Of a stretch of 26,942 nt of DNA, positions 14,847-22,131 are shown one piece after another. The notes beneath the pieces were generated by a model. It saw nothing but the letters and a program-made list of their open reading frames with translations, did not search any database and was not told where the DNA came from. The first letter of the stretch is position 1; each line of letters starts with the position of its first letter. Origin of the DNA: a virus; IMG/VR virus record IMGVR_UViG_3300025093_000100, positions 1-26,942 of that record; one strand, written 5' to 3'. Both the position numbers and the translations under genes were made by a program.

Positions 14847-15149
14847 CTACCTTCTTAACATTGAAATGGCGTTCAAAAAACCCGGATTATTTTTTAATCT
14901 ATTTTCAACCAAAGCATCTGGATTTGCTTGAAGAGCCAAGAAAGTTTGAAACTTTTCACCGCCGTCTGGGGCTTCTTTGTCTGGGGAAAATATAAATCGC
15001 TTTGATGCAATGTAATCGGTAATGTCCATTGGTGTATTGTTGCGTCTGTACTGACTTGTTCCGGCTCTTGCAACGTCCCCCGGCAAGTAACCAGAGTAAA
15101 CATTGGCAGGGCCGTAAGATTCAGAGATGTATTCAGAATATCTTGCCAT
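14847..15149 (-). CDS. Small hypothetical protein
   Basis: The product has 100 residues. ATG 15149 overlaps the stop of the SleB-like gene (TAATG). It is Tyr- and Ser-rich at the start (MARYSEYISESYGPANVYSGYLPGD), with a helical second half (GEKFQTFLALQANPDALVENRLKNN). No known family. Translational coupling to a cell-wall hydrolase suggests a virion partner. A 35-nt gap to the next gene shows only AT-rich sequence. Confidence 0.55.
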   Translation of the reverse strand: MARYSEYISESYGPANVYSGYLPGDVARAGTSQYRRNNTPMDITDYIASKRFIFSPDKEAPDGGEKFQTFLALQANPDALVENRLKNNPGFLNAISMLRR

Positions 15150-15847
15150 TAGAAACCTCCAAACATGCCCATTGGGTTAATCAAGGTTGGTAGTACAGAC
15201 TTGACGACCTGTTCTTTGATTATTTCCGTTAAGCTTTTTGCTTTTTCAAGTTCAGGTTTTTTAACCAGTCCCAATGCCTGACCAAGGATTTGTTCAACAG
15301 ATCTATCGTCCGAAGAGCCAGAGGATTGTGCGGTAATTTGATTTAGCTGGTCGCCAGGGGAAGCAAACAGCTTTTCTCCCTTTTGGTAAAGAGTTTCCGA
15401 TAATGGATCAAAATAAAAATTACTTTTTCCAGGAACCGGTAAGTAGTCTGTTGGTTTTTTTGATTTATATGCAGCAGTTCCCCTAAAAGATTGTGCACCT
15501 TTGGATTGCCTAAACTGGGTACCTACTTGTGATAAATCATTAACAATTCCTTTAATTTTTTCAAACTCTCCTTGTCCACCAAGAACTTTTGCGCCAAAGT
15601 TTGGATCTCCAAGTTGTTCCATTGAATATGGAAAAACTGCTTCATACTGACCAGGAGACTTGGCAATATTTCTAATGTCACGTCCACCCCAGTCACCCGA
15701 GAGTCGTCTTGCAAGTACATTTGCAGCAACAGCGGCAACATCTTGGCCTTGCGCACCACGATATCCCTCAAGGCCAGCCAGGGTGGCTAAGGCATTAACC
15801 TCTGGATCTTTTAATCCAAATGCTTGTTGTACAGTTCTTGGTGCCAT
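15149..15847 (-). CDS. SleB-type cell wall hydrolase, probably virion-associated
   Basis: The product has 232 residues from ATG 15847. LATLAGLEGYRGAQGQDVAAVAANVLARR matches the core of the SleB / hydrolase_2 family, including the catalytic-type Glu27 and the AVAxVxxxR helix. SPGQYEAVF (64-72) corresponds to the family's PGQFxAV, and KSNFYFDP is like the HFYNP strand. The family cleaves peptidoglycan. The C-terminal ~80 residues are extra and helical, ending in a Pro/Met/Gly/Phe run similar to that of the M23-like protein (LINPMGMFGGF versus AMNPMGFLQQY), which suggests a shared docking tail. It lies in the virion operon, not beside the lysozyme, so a role in genome entry is inferred. Confidence 0.65.
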   Translation of the reverse strand: MAPRTVQQAFGLKDPEVNALATLAGLEGYRGAQGQDVAAVAANVLARRLSGDWGGRDIRNIAKSPGQYEAVFPYSMEQLGDPNFGAKVLGGQGEFEKIKGIVNDLSQVGTQFRQSKGAQSFRGTAAYKSKKPTDYLPVPGKSNFYFDPLSETLYQKGEKLFASPGDQLNQITAQSSGSSDDRSVEQILGQALGLVKKPELEKAKSLTEIIKEQVVKSVLPTLINPMGMFGGF

Positions 15848-15848
15848 G

Positions 15849-17270
15849 TCACATTGGGCGGAAACTTTGGAGACGCTTCAAGAATTCAGCTTTTGCTTCC
15901 TCTGGAAGAGCAGAAATATCTGTCGTTGGTGACATACTCATTCCAGCTTGACCAGCCTGTGGCCCAGCAAATACTGAAGTGTTAGGAGAGACGCCTGCAG
16001 GGCGCTGCATCACGCCTAAAGCCTGTGTTGGGAACTGTGTACCAGCTTGACCCTGCATGGCTCCCTGGAGGGCTTGTGAGGCCATATCCATTGCACCAAT
16101 GCGTGCCTCTTCTTCTGGGGCGATGAACGGCCTTTGCTGTTCAAATGCTTCACGTGTTGCAGGATACCCAGGCATGCCTGCCATCTGTGGGTTGAAGCGG
16201 CCCACGGTTTGCTGCATGCGTTGTTCTGGTGTACCAAATTTGGCTGCACTAATTGCACGTCCTAACTCTGCAGCGGGAGCACCTTGACCGCGAGCAGCTT
16301 CATACTGCTGCATCTGCTGGAAGTAAGGATCTGTTTGTGCCTGTTGCGCCAGGCGAGAAACTTCCTCTACATATGCACGTTCCCTGGGATCTAATGATGT
16401 GGAGCCATTGGATCCTGCTTGGCGTCCACCCTTTTCTACGCCAGTGTCTGCTGGGGGTTGTTGTCCAGTAGATCCATCAACTGTACTGGGGCCTGCATCC
16501 ATATCTCCGCTGCCTCCATACATTGCCCTCATTTCCAGGGCGCTCATTGGTTTGCCCTTGAATCCACCACGCTTACGTTCTGCGTCCAGTGTTCCAGAAG
16601 CCACCCCCTGTGGGAAGGCTGCGTCAAAAGCGCCAGCAGCTAGCAATCCACCACCAACGGTTGTTGCCAAACCAGCAGCGCCACCTAGACCAAGGGCAGA
16701 TGCAAGAGATCCACCCATTCCAATGCCAGGAACGGGATTTAAAAGATCAAAACCAAAACCGACTTTTCCACCACCTGCACTCATCATGCGGCCCAAAAAA
16801 TTCTGAGCAGCGGGCTGAGCTGCATTTCTCGCTTGTCCCAAAGCTTGTGTCATGCCTGTTTGACGGCTCAACGCATAATCAGTAGCAAGTGGGCTGCCAG
16901 GGATGTTTGTTCTTGGAGCAACTGTAGTTGGCGTAGGACGCACTGGTTGTGTTCCAACAGAAGGTGCTCTTAATGCACCACTTGCTCCTTGTCCTGCGGG
17001 CCTTGGGGCTGGACCTTGAGCCTTGGCTGCTCTAATCAAAGTTGTCTTCGCTTTATTTCTTGCTGCTTCCTTGGCCGCCCCTGGAGCCATTTGCTGAATA
17101 TCAGTGAGCGTATTTAAAAACTGAGTGGGAAGTGCGCCAAAATTTACGCCTTGAGGTACTGTGCGACTCAAGACGCCTTCTGCTGCCTCTTTTAAAAACT
17201 TATAGTTTGTCGGATCTGTGGCTTGGCCTAATGCCCGCCCGCCGAATTTAAGAAGATTACCAATAGGCAT
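15849..17270 (-). CDS. Ala/Gly/Gln-rich internal or ejection-type virion protein
   Basis: The product has 473 residues from ATG 17270. It has a helical N-terminus, a Pro/Ala-rich linker (~85-130), then a long glycine-rich hydrophobic stretch around 180-230 (GIGMGGSLASALGLGGAAGL, TTVGGGLLAAGAF) that looks able to enter membranes. The second half is rich in Gln, Met, Ala and Pro with coiled helices (VEEVSRLAQQAQTDPYFQQM). No family is recognised. Together with the adjacent SleB-like and M23-like enzymes it resembles an ejection set that pierces the cell envelope, but that is inference from context and composition. Confidence 0.5.
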   Translation of the reverse strand: MPIGNLLKFGGRALGQATDPTNYKFLKEAAEGVLSRTVPQGVNFGALPTQFLNTLTDIQQMAPGAAKEAARNKAKTTLIRAAKAQGPAPRPAGQGASGALRAPSVGTQPVRPTPTTVAPRTNIPGSPLATDYALSRQTGMTQALGQARNAAQPAAQNFLGRMMSAGGGKVGFGFDLLNPVPGIGMGGSLASALGLGGAAGLATTVGGGLLAAGAFDAAFPQGVASGTLDAERKRGGFKGKPMSALEMRAMYGGSGDMDAGPSTVDGSTGQQPPADTGVEKGGRQAGSNGSTSLDPRERAYVEEVSRLAQQAQTDPYFQQMQQYEAARGQGAPAAELGRAISAAKFGTPEQRMQQTVGRFNPQMAGMPGYPATREAFEQQRPFIAPEEEARIGAMDMASQALQGAMQGQAGTQFPTQALGVMQRPAGVSPNTSVFAGPQAGQAGMSMSPTTDISALPEEAKAEFLKRLQSFRPM

Positions 17271-17272
17271 GA

Positions 17273-17734
17273 CTACCTCCAGTTAAGGTTTAAATAAACA
17301 TTTGAACCGACAGAGGTGTCGGCTGGACCAGGTAATGCCTGGATAAATTCGGCACCAGAGCGCTCGTAACGATACCGAGCCTGGAATGGATCCTTGTAAT
17401 TTGGTACATAAAGGATCTGTGCAAGACGATTGGTTTCGTACAGATAGATTTCATCCCAGACCTTTAATGCTTCTTTGGCATTACTGGAACGAATCGTACG
17501 ATCAACATCACCTGCAATACTTTCCAGGCGAGTGGAAGGTGACGTGGCGACTTCTGTTTTCTTTTCAGCAGTATCGCAACGACTGATTTGCAGAGAAATC
17601 TTGTTATAGAAGTATGAATCCGGAATGGTATTCATAGCTTCTTCAAGACGAGCATAGTCACCCGCTGGGACAGAAACCGTGAAGTATCCCAGGTGGTATC
17701 TTACTCGGCTTTTGTCAAAACTGGATAACTGCAC
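17273..17734 (-). CDS. Small structural protein, possible head-tail connector
   Basis: The product has 153 residues from a GTG at 17734; there is no suitable ATG near it. It has mixed strands and helices: RYHLGYFTVSVP, a helix with LEEAMNTIPDSYFYN, ISLQISRCD, a helix AKEALKVWDEIYLYETNRLAQIL, and a closing VYLNLNWR. Small alpha-helical proteins of this size after the capsid gene are often connectors or completion proteins, but I do not recognise a family. Confidence 0.5.
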   Translation of the reverse strand: MQLSSFDKSRVRYHLGYFTVSVPAGDYARLEEAMNTIPDSYFYNKISLQISRCDTAEKKTEVATSPSTRLESIAGDVDRTIRSSNAKEALKVWDEIYLYETNRLAQILYVPNYKDPFQARYRYERSGAEFIQALPGPADTSVGSNVYLNLNWR

Positions 17735-17773
17735 GTGTTTTTCTCGCTATTGTTTTATTATAAAAGCAAGTAA

Positions 17774-18520
17774 TCAACTAAAGAACTGATCAAAATAATC
17801 TTGATTTGAAGTGCGTCGTCCCATAAGATATGGATCCTGTGAAGAATACTGTTGTAAGAAACCCATCGGATTCATTGCTTGATTTAGTATTCCACCGATA
17901 ATTTCCTCTTTAAGTTGTTGTTGAAATGATTTCTGTGGTTTCTCTTGCTCTCGTCCGCCGCCAAGCTGAGTGCCATAGATAAAAGCTTTAAGGACATCCC
18001 TGGCTCTTGATTCAGAATCTTGACTGGGAAATGCAGCAGTTGGGCTAATAAACTCAGGCATGAAGGGATTTGCTGCTGCCTGGGGTTGATCTACCTTTGC
18101 TTGTTTACCTGGCTTTGTATGTAAAAACTCAAGTTCATATGCATCACCATTGACTTGTGTTTGTAATCGACCTAAGCCTTCCCCTGGCGTATAAGTTCCA
18201 TATCCTTTGTATGCAAGCTGGGTTCCACCAGGAATGCCAATATCAATACCCTTATGGAATGTAGAGGCTCCAGTGGTCGGTGCCTTTCTCTCACCGTATG
18301 GAGAGGTGATTGTAAAGCTGGGAGTAAATTGACCTTGATCTTGCCTGAATAAAGGAGTCTTGTCTTTACCTACCAGGACATTTTGCAAGACTGTCCTTGC
18401 AGTCATTGGGTTAATATACTTGCCTCCTTTCTTGACACGTACATCAAGATGTGGTCCAGTCGTAGGAAAAATATCCTCTCCTGTATTTGCAATAACTCCA
18501 ATTGGTATTAGTCCTGCCAT
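17774..18520 (-). CDS. M23-like peptidase, apparently circularly permuted
   Basis: M23 (LytM) enzymes are zinc endopeptidases that cut peptidoglycan cross-links. The usual order is HxxxD, then YxH, then a final TG...GPHLHFEV...NP strand. Here the last element comes first: IANTGED with TTGPHLDVRV and GGKYINP at residues 9-38. Then follow SPYGER and FHKGIDIG with H89/D93, the GTQLAYKG strand and YELEFLHT with H134. The second His of the HxH is Asp26, so a zinc ligand is changed. The C-terminal ~100 residues are helical. There is no signal peptide. It starts at ATG 18520 after a strong terminator. Position in the virion operon suggests an entry enzyme or a structural derivative. Confidence 0.6.
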   Translation of the reverse strand: MAGLIPIGVIANTGEDIFPTTGPHLDVRVKKGGKYINPMTARTVLQNVLVGKDKTPLFRQDQGQFTPSFTITSPYGERKAPTTGASTFHKGIDIGIPGGTQLAYKGYGTYTPGEGLGRLQTQVNGDAYELEFLHTKPGKQAKVDQPQAAANPFMPEFISPTAAFPSQDSESRARDVLKAFIYGTQLGGGREQEKPQKSFQQQLKEEIIGGILNQAMNPMGFLQQYSSQDPYLMGRRTSNQDYFDQFFS

Positions 18521-18547
18521 TATCTTTTTATTTTCTATTCTAAAACT

Positions 18548-18575
18548 AAAAACCCCTGGTAGTTCCAGGGGCTTT
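18548..18575 (-). terminator. Intrinsic terminator
   Basis: On the minus strand a 7-bp GC-rich stem (CCCCTGG with CCAGGGG; 18565-18571 and 18553-18559) has a 5-nt loop and is followed by TTTTT and more T-rich sequence. It lies just after the stop of the helix-hairpin-helix gene and before the M23-like gene, so it separates capsid-side from tail/entry-side transcription. Confidence 0.8.
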
Positions 18576-18580
18576 ATCCG

Positions 18581-19021
18581 TTAAACACGTACTAAATTGG
18601 CCGCAAACACCGCATCCCAATCGATACGCTTAATTTGTCTTAACTGTTCCAGGTTATTGAACCGTTCCCCCGATAGTGACATTTGCAAATCTTTAATCTC
18701 TCTTGCTGTCTTAAGGCCAATACCCTTGATATGATCAGCAATCATCTGCGGTGTTGCAGCATTTAAATTAAGGCGATTATCTGGCGGAAAACTACGAGGC
18801 TCTTCTTTTGCAGCCTTGTCTTTAACTTGTAAAGTTTTTACCTTCTTTGTTGCTGCTTCATCAGGAAGCAACTCTGTCTTGTATGCGGTATAAAGACGAC
18901 CATCTTGGTCTTCAACCATAAACCAATCGCCGTCATCCCATTCGCTAACAACCTTTACTCGGGCGCCAGTTTTTTTGTGCTGATAAAGCATAGGACCAGA
19001 TAAAACATTACCTGGTCCCAT
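18581..19021 (-). CDS. ComEA-like helix-hairpin-helix protein
   Basis: The product has 146 residues from ATG 19021. Residues ~10-53 look like a small SH3/KOW-type barrel (ARVKVVSEWDDGDWFMVEDQ, GRLYTAYKTELLP). A Lys-rich linker follows. Residues 84-146 have LNLNAATPQMIADHIKGIGLKTAREI and then NLEQLRQIKRIDW, the double helix-hairpin-helix of ComEA, which binds DNA non-specifically in natural competence. There is no membrane anchor, unlike bacterial ComEA. It is placed after capsid-proximal genes and ahead of a strong terminator. It may be a DNA-binding head protein or act on DNA at entry. Confidence 0.7.
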   Translation of the reverse strand: MGPGNVLSGPMLYQHKKTGARVKVVSEWDDGDWFMVEDQDGRLYTAYKTELLPDEAATKKVKTLQVKDKAAKEEPRSFPPDNRLNLNAATPQMIADHIKGIGLKTAREIKDLQMSLSGERFNNLEQLRQIKRIDWDAVFAANLVRV

Positions 19022-19034
19022 AATACCTTAATTA

Positions 19035-19835
19035 TCAGCTAACAGTGCGTCCCAGGAGGTAGCCGTCGATATCCTCGTAGCCAGGAGCTTCATCCGGCTG
19101 GATGTAGCAAGCCTCGACAACCAGGTAACCAGTACGGCCAGCATTGGAGTCTCCGCTGGAAATATAGAAGCCACCGGAGGTGGTTCCAGAGAGAGTGCTC
19201 TCGCGGGCAAACACCTTGAAGGTGGTGGAAGCAGTAAGCTCCTTATACACACCGGAAACACCCACGCCAAGCACACCAGAGTTGGTGGCCAGGGGGTTGG
19301 TGCTGTAAGCGGCAGAACCACCAGCGAAGTAGATCTCACCGGCCTGTGAACCAGAGGTGGTGGAAGTCAAGTTTGCCTGAGCAACAGCTTCACCAACACC
19401 AGTGGAAGCAACAGGGCCGCTGTTGTCACGACCGAAGGTGATCACGTTACCAGTGGCGGCATACACACCAGAAGCAACACGACCGTCGCCCCAACCAGAA
19501 GCAACAGAAATAGTTGCGCGATAGATGTAGGCAGGCAGCGTGGAGCTACCGGAGACAACCATACCGGTGATATCGGGACGGGTGTCGTCGTTGCGATAAG
19601 GTGAAGGAACAATCACACTTGCTTCGGCAACTGCGCCAGCACCAGAAGTGGCGGTCACGGGGACATAACCACGTTGCTGGAAATAGCGCCAACCCGGAAT
19701 TGCAAGGACAGAAGTGGGGCCACCCTTGGAAGCATTATTGCTACCGCTGTCATTGGTGTCAATGTTGCGATACCAACCGTTCAAGGGCTCAGCCCAGTTA
19801 CCGGGGTAAATTTTCTTGGCGGACAAATAGGTCAT
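19035..19835 (-). CDS. Beta-rich capsid-associated structural protein
   Basis: The product has 266 residues from ATG 19835, with AGGAGA 5 nt upstream (19841-19846), a strong ribosome binding site implying high expression. It is rich in Gly, Ser, Thr, Ala and Val, with Lys very scarce. The first part (YPGNWAEPLNGWYRNID) is followed by alternating strands and turns, ending DEAPGYEDIDGYLLGR. It follows the major capsid gene by 33 nt. A decoration or second major virion protein is likely; no family name is assigned. Confidence 0.55.
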   Translation of the reverse strand: MTYLSAKKIYPGNWAEPLNGWYRNIDTNDSGSNNASKGGPTSVLAIPGWRYFQQRGYVPVTATSGAGAVAEASVIVPSPYRNDDTRPDITGMVVSGSSTLPAYIYRATISVASGWGDGRVASGVYAATGNVITFGRDNSGPVASTGVGEAVAQANLTSTTSGSQAGEIYFAGGSAAYSTNPLATNSGVLGVGVSGVYKELTASTTFKVFARESTLSGTTSGGFYISSGDSNAGRTGYLVVEACYIQPDEAPGYEDIDGYLLGRTVS

Positions 19836-19840
19836 TTATC

Positions 19841-19846
19841 TCTCCT
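19841..19846 (-). promoter_or_regulatory. Strong Shine-Dalgarno for the capsid-associated protein
   Basis: AGGAGA is placed 5 nt before ATG 19835 and supports that start. Confidence 0.6.
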
Positions 19847-19868
19847 GAATGTTTATTTCTATAGATTA

Positions 19869-21038
19869 TCAGATGGTGCCGTCATCAGAGACGAAGCTGA
19901 ATGCGGTTGTAACGAAGTCCTTGTTCAGGATCTCGAAGCCAGCATACAGTTGCCAGATGAGGATGATGAAGCGGCTGAAGTCATCGTTGTTGTTGATCAG
20001 CACCTGAGCGTTGGGGCCGCCGATACCAACACCAAGGGCTTGAGGACCAAAGAAGTAACCTTGGGCAACCTCTTCAGAAGCATAGGTAGCAGCACCACCG
20101 GAATCAAAGGTGGCCTGAACGTTCTTGGTCGGGAAGTTGGTGGACTCGAAGAACTTCACGCCTTCAAACTGGACGCCAGTAGGCATCACGGGCTCACCAG
20201 CCAGGAAGTAGGCTTGGCCAGCCTGGGGACCCATGTAGAAGCTGGAGTTGTTAGGCATCATGGGATTGCCCATGTACATGCCTTGACCAGGATTACCGGC
20301 GTAACGTGCGATCTCACGGAAGTCACTGTCACGACGCAGATGCATCATGAAGGTGGGGTCGCAGATGCAACGATAGAGACCGTCAGCGTAGGTAGGAACG
20401 TTACGCTTGCGGAGATCCTTGACAACAGTCAGAAGGTCGGTGCGAACAGAGAACTGCTGGACCTGATTGCCATACTCAGCAGAGGTGTAAGCAATACGGC
20501 CAGAAGCGTCTTTGGTCTTACCACCAGCGAAATAGTAACCACCTTGAGAAGTAGAGGCAGCACCGTTGGCTTCAGCTTTGGAGAGTTCGTCAATGAAGAC
20601 GCGATCACGCCAGCGGCGATAGTCATCGAGCAGGGTCAGAGAACCGATGCTCTGGTGGAACATATTCAGGTTACCGGTATCCAGCAGCAGACGCTGAGCG
20701 GTAACGAGAGTTTCGCGGGCAATTTTAAAAGTAGAAGGCTGGGTCGGATCACCCGGATCCGCAGGGCCGGTGTACTCTTTCAGCACAACAAGCACCTTCT
20801 CTTTGGTGATGTTGCGGCTGTTGGCGGTACCAATGGTCTGGTCGGACACGCGCTCACGGCTGTCCTTGGTACCAGGAGTACCCCAGAACTTATAGCGGTC
20901 TAACTGAACAGTCTGACCGGGCTGACGAGTGAAGTCATGGACCACCACAGGCTCTACAGCCATTTCGGCAATGTAGGCAGGATGCGGACGGTAAAGTTCC
21001 GCACCAAGAATCTTGGGAAAGTCGGTATCAATGAACAC
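19869..21038 (-). CDS. Major capsid protein (HK97-fold, N4 gp56/P22-like)
   Basis: This would be the coat protein forming the head shell. The product has 389 residues from GTG 21038, with GGAGG 10 nt upstream. Features typical of N4-gp56/P22-type coats are PGQTVQLDRYKFWG near residue 38, a long central helix with RETLVTAQRLLLDTGN, then YRCICDPTFMMHLRRDSDFREIARY around 220-245 (the usual IHPxxxxDLRxDxxW block) and GVQFEGVKFFESTNFP near 290. Position after portal and scaffold agrees. There is no sign of a long N-terminal delta domain. A shell assembled with the separate scaffold at 21163-22131 is inferred. The exact family needs a profile search. Confidence 0.85.
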   Translation of the reverse strand: MFIDTDFPKILGAELYRPHPAYIAEMAVEPVVVHDFTRQPGQTVQLDRYKFWGTPGTKDSRERVSDQTIGTANSRNITKEKVLVVLKEYTGPADPGDPTQPSTFKIARETLVTAQRLLLDTGNLNMFHQSIGSLTLLDDYRRWRDRVFIDELSKAEANGAASTSQGGYYFAGGKTKDASGRIAYTSAEYGNQVQQFSVRTDLLTVVKDLRKRNVPTYADGLYRCICDPTFMMHLRRDSDFREIARYAGNPGQGMYMGNPMMPNNSSFYMGPQAGQAYFLAGEPVMPTGVQFEGVKFFESTNFPTKNVQATFDSGGAATYASEEVAQGYFFGPQALGVGIGGPNAQVLINNNDDFSRFIILIWQLYAGFEILNKDFVTTAFSFVSDDGTI

Positions 21039-21048
21039 TTTTGTTTAT

Positions 21049-21053
21049 CCTCC
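21049..21053 (-). promoter_or_regulatory. Shine-Dalgarno for the capsid gene (supports GTG start)
   Basis: GGAGG lies 10 nt before the GTG at 21038. No ATG is nearby in frame, so this site decides the start. Confidence 0.6.
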
Positions 21054-21129
21054 AGGATCGCAGGAAATTGTTATCGGGTGGAAGATTCAGACATTCGATT
21101 TTAATGTCTTATCTAACACAAATTTTAGC

Positions 21130-21157
21130 AGCCGGTAATTTTACTAAACTACCGGCT
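21130..21157 (-). terminator. Hairpin between scaffold and capsid genes
   Basis: AGCCGGTA (21130-21137) pairs with TACCGGCT (21150-21157), 8 bp with a 12-nt loop, starting 5 nt after the scaffold stop. No clear T-run follows on the minus strand (GCTAAAATTTG). It may therefore be a weak terminator, an attenuator, or an mRNA-stabilising or processing hairpin upstream of the capsid message. The 124-nt gap holds no other clear element. Confidence 0.5.
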
Positions 21158-21162
21158 ATTTA

Positions 21163-22131
21163 TCACTCCATTACAAACAATTTGTTTGCAACAGTTTGAG
21201 GCTGAGCTTGGTTCAGAAGGCGCCAGGCATTCTGAGGGTCAACATTCATTTGTTCGCTGAAGCTGCCCCAGAAGTTTTCAGGAGACTGGGGAGCTGCTGC
21301 TGCCGGAGGGGCAGGGAACTGATTGTTAACTGCAGGCTGAACTTGCTGGGTGGGATAACCACGAGTTTCAAGCTGAGCTTCGTTTTCGTACACGGGGTAC
21401 GGACCTTCCGGACCAAAGAACTTCAGAGTGTAATCACTCAGAACATCAGGGTTGGTCAGGATTTCGTTGTAAGCGAGGTTCTCTTGGTGCTCATTTACAG
21501 CGAAGTTGGCATAGCCTTTAATCGCCTCTTGAGCGCGACTTCCCCACGCCACGGCGCTGTCGAGCATTCCTTCCAGGTTTAGTGCGTACTGGTTCAGAAC
21601 TGCTGGGGCCTCGATCCCGAACGCGTCCATCACCTGACGGCTCTCGTTGCTCATTCCCACCAGGTCGGCCACCTGCTCCAATGATGGAGTTGAGGAGGTT
21701 TGGGAATAGTTGGGCGAGGATTCCTGGCTGGGAGACCAGGTCAGCGGAGCCGATTGTGGCGTAACTTGGTTGCTGGGTTGACCGTAGTTCGCCGGGGTAT
21801 ATTGTGTCGTCGGCTGAGAGGGTTGACCCTGGAACGGGGACTGGACTGGAGCGCTCAGTAGATTCACCACCTTGTTGAACGCCGACTCCCAGGGGTTGGC
21901 CTGAGGTGCCGCCGATTGGGATTGGGGGGCGTACTGAGTAGGGCTGGATTGGTAGCTGGGGGCTGCCTGAGGTACCGCTTGGGGGTAGCTCGTACCCACT
22001 TGATACTGACCCGGAGCCGCCTGCGGTGCCACCTGCTGAGGTGCCGGAGCTGCCGCCACGTAGCTGCTGGGGGCGACTGCCGCTGGTACTTGGCTCGTCG
22101 GTTGGGTCGATTGGACGGTAGCGTCCTGCAT
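21163..22131 (-). CDS. Scaffolding-like protein, starts inside the portal gene
   Basis: The product has 322 residues. AAAAGGAG lies 7 nt before ATG 22131, strong support for this start. Residues ~1-155 are extremely rich in Gln, Ala, Pro and Ser (APAPQQVAPQAAPGQYQ), probably disordered. From about 158 the sequence becomes ordinary and helical (VADLVGMSNESRQVMDAFGI, LEGMLDSAVAWGSRAQEAI), ending in WGSFSEQMNVDPQNAWRLLN. A disordered, helical Q/A/P-rich protein directly before the capsid gene fits a scaffold. Codons 1-204 are read in a different frame inside the portal gene. Confidence 0.65.
   Translation of the reverse strand: MQDATVQSTQPTSQVPAAVAPSSYVAAAPAPQQVAPQAAPGQYQVGTSYPQAVPQAAPSYQSSPTQYAPQSQSAAPQANPWESAFNKVVNLLSAPVQSPFQGQPSQPTTQYTPANYGQPSNQVTPQSAPLTWSPSQESSPNYSQTSSTPSLEQVADLVGMSNESRQVMDAFGIEAPAVLNQYALNLEGMLDSAVAWGSRAQEAIKGYANFAVNEHQENLAYNEILTNPDVLSDYTLKFFGPEGPYPVYENEAQLETRGYPTQQVQPAVNNQFPAPPAAAAPQSPENFWGSFSEQMNVDPQNAWRLLNQAQPQTVANKLFVME

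Noticed and set aside
16057-16885. Several plus-strand frames opposite the Ala/Gly/Gln-rich protein
   Set aside because: They overlap one another and mirror the low-complexity gene; no motif supports them.
19674-20903. A 409-codon open frame on the plus strand opposite the capsid gene
   Set aside because: It mirrors the capsid and neighbouring coding sequence, lacks recognisable motifs, and its openness is explained by codon choice in highly expressed genes.
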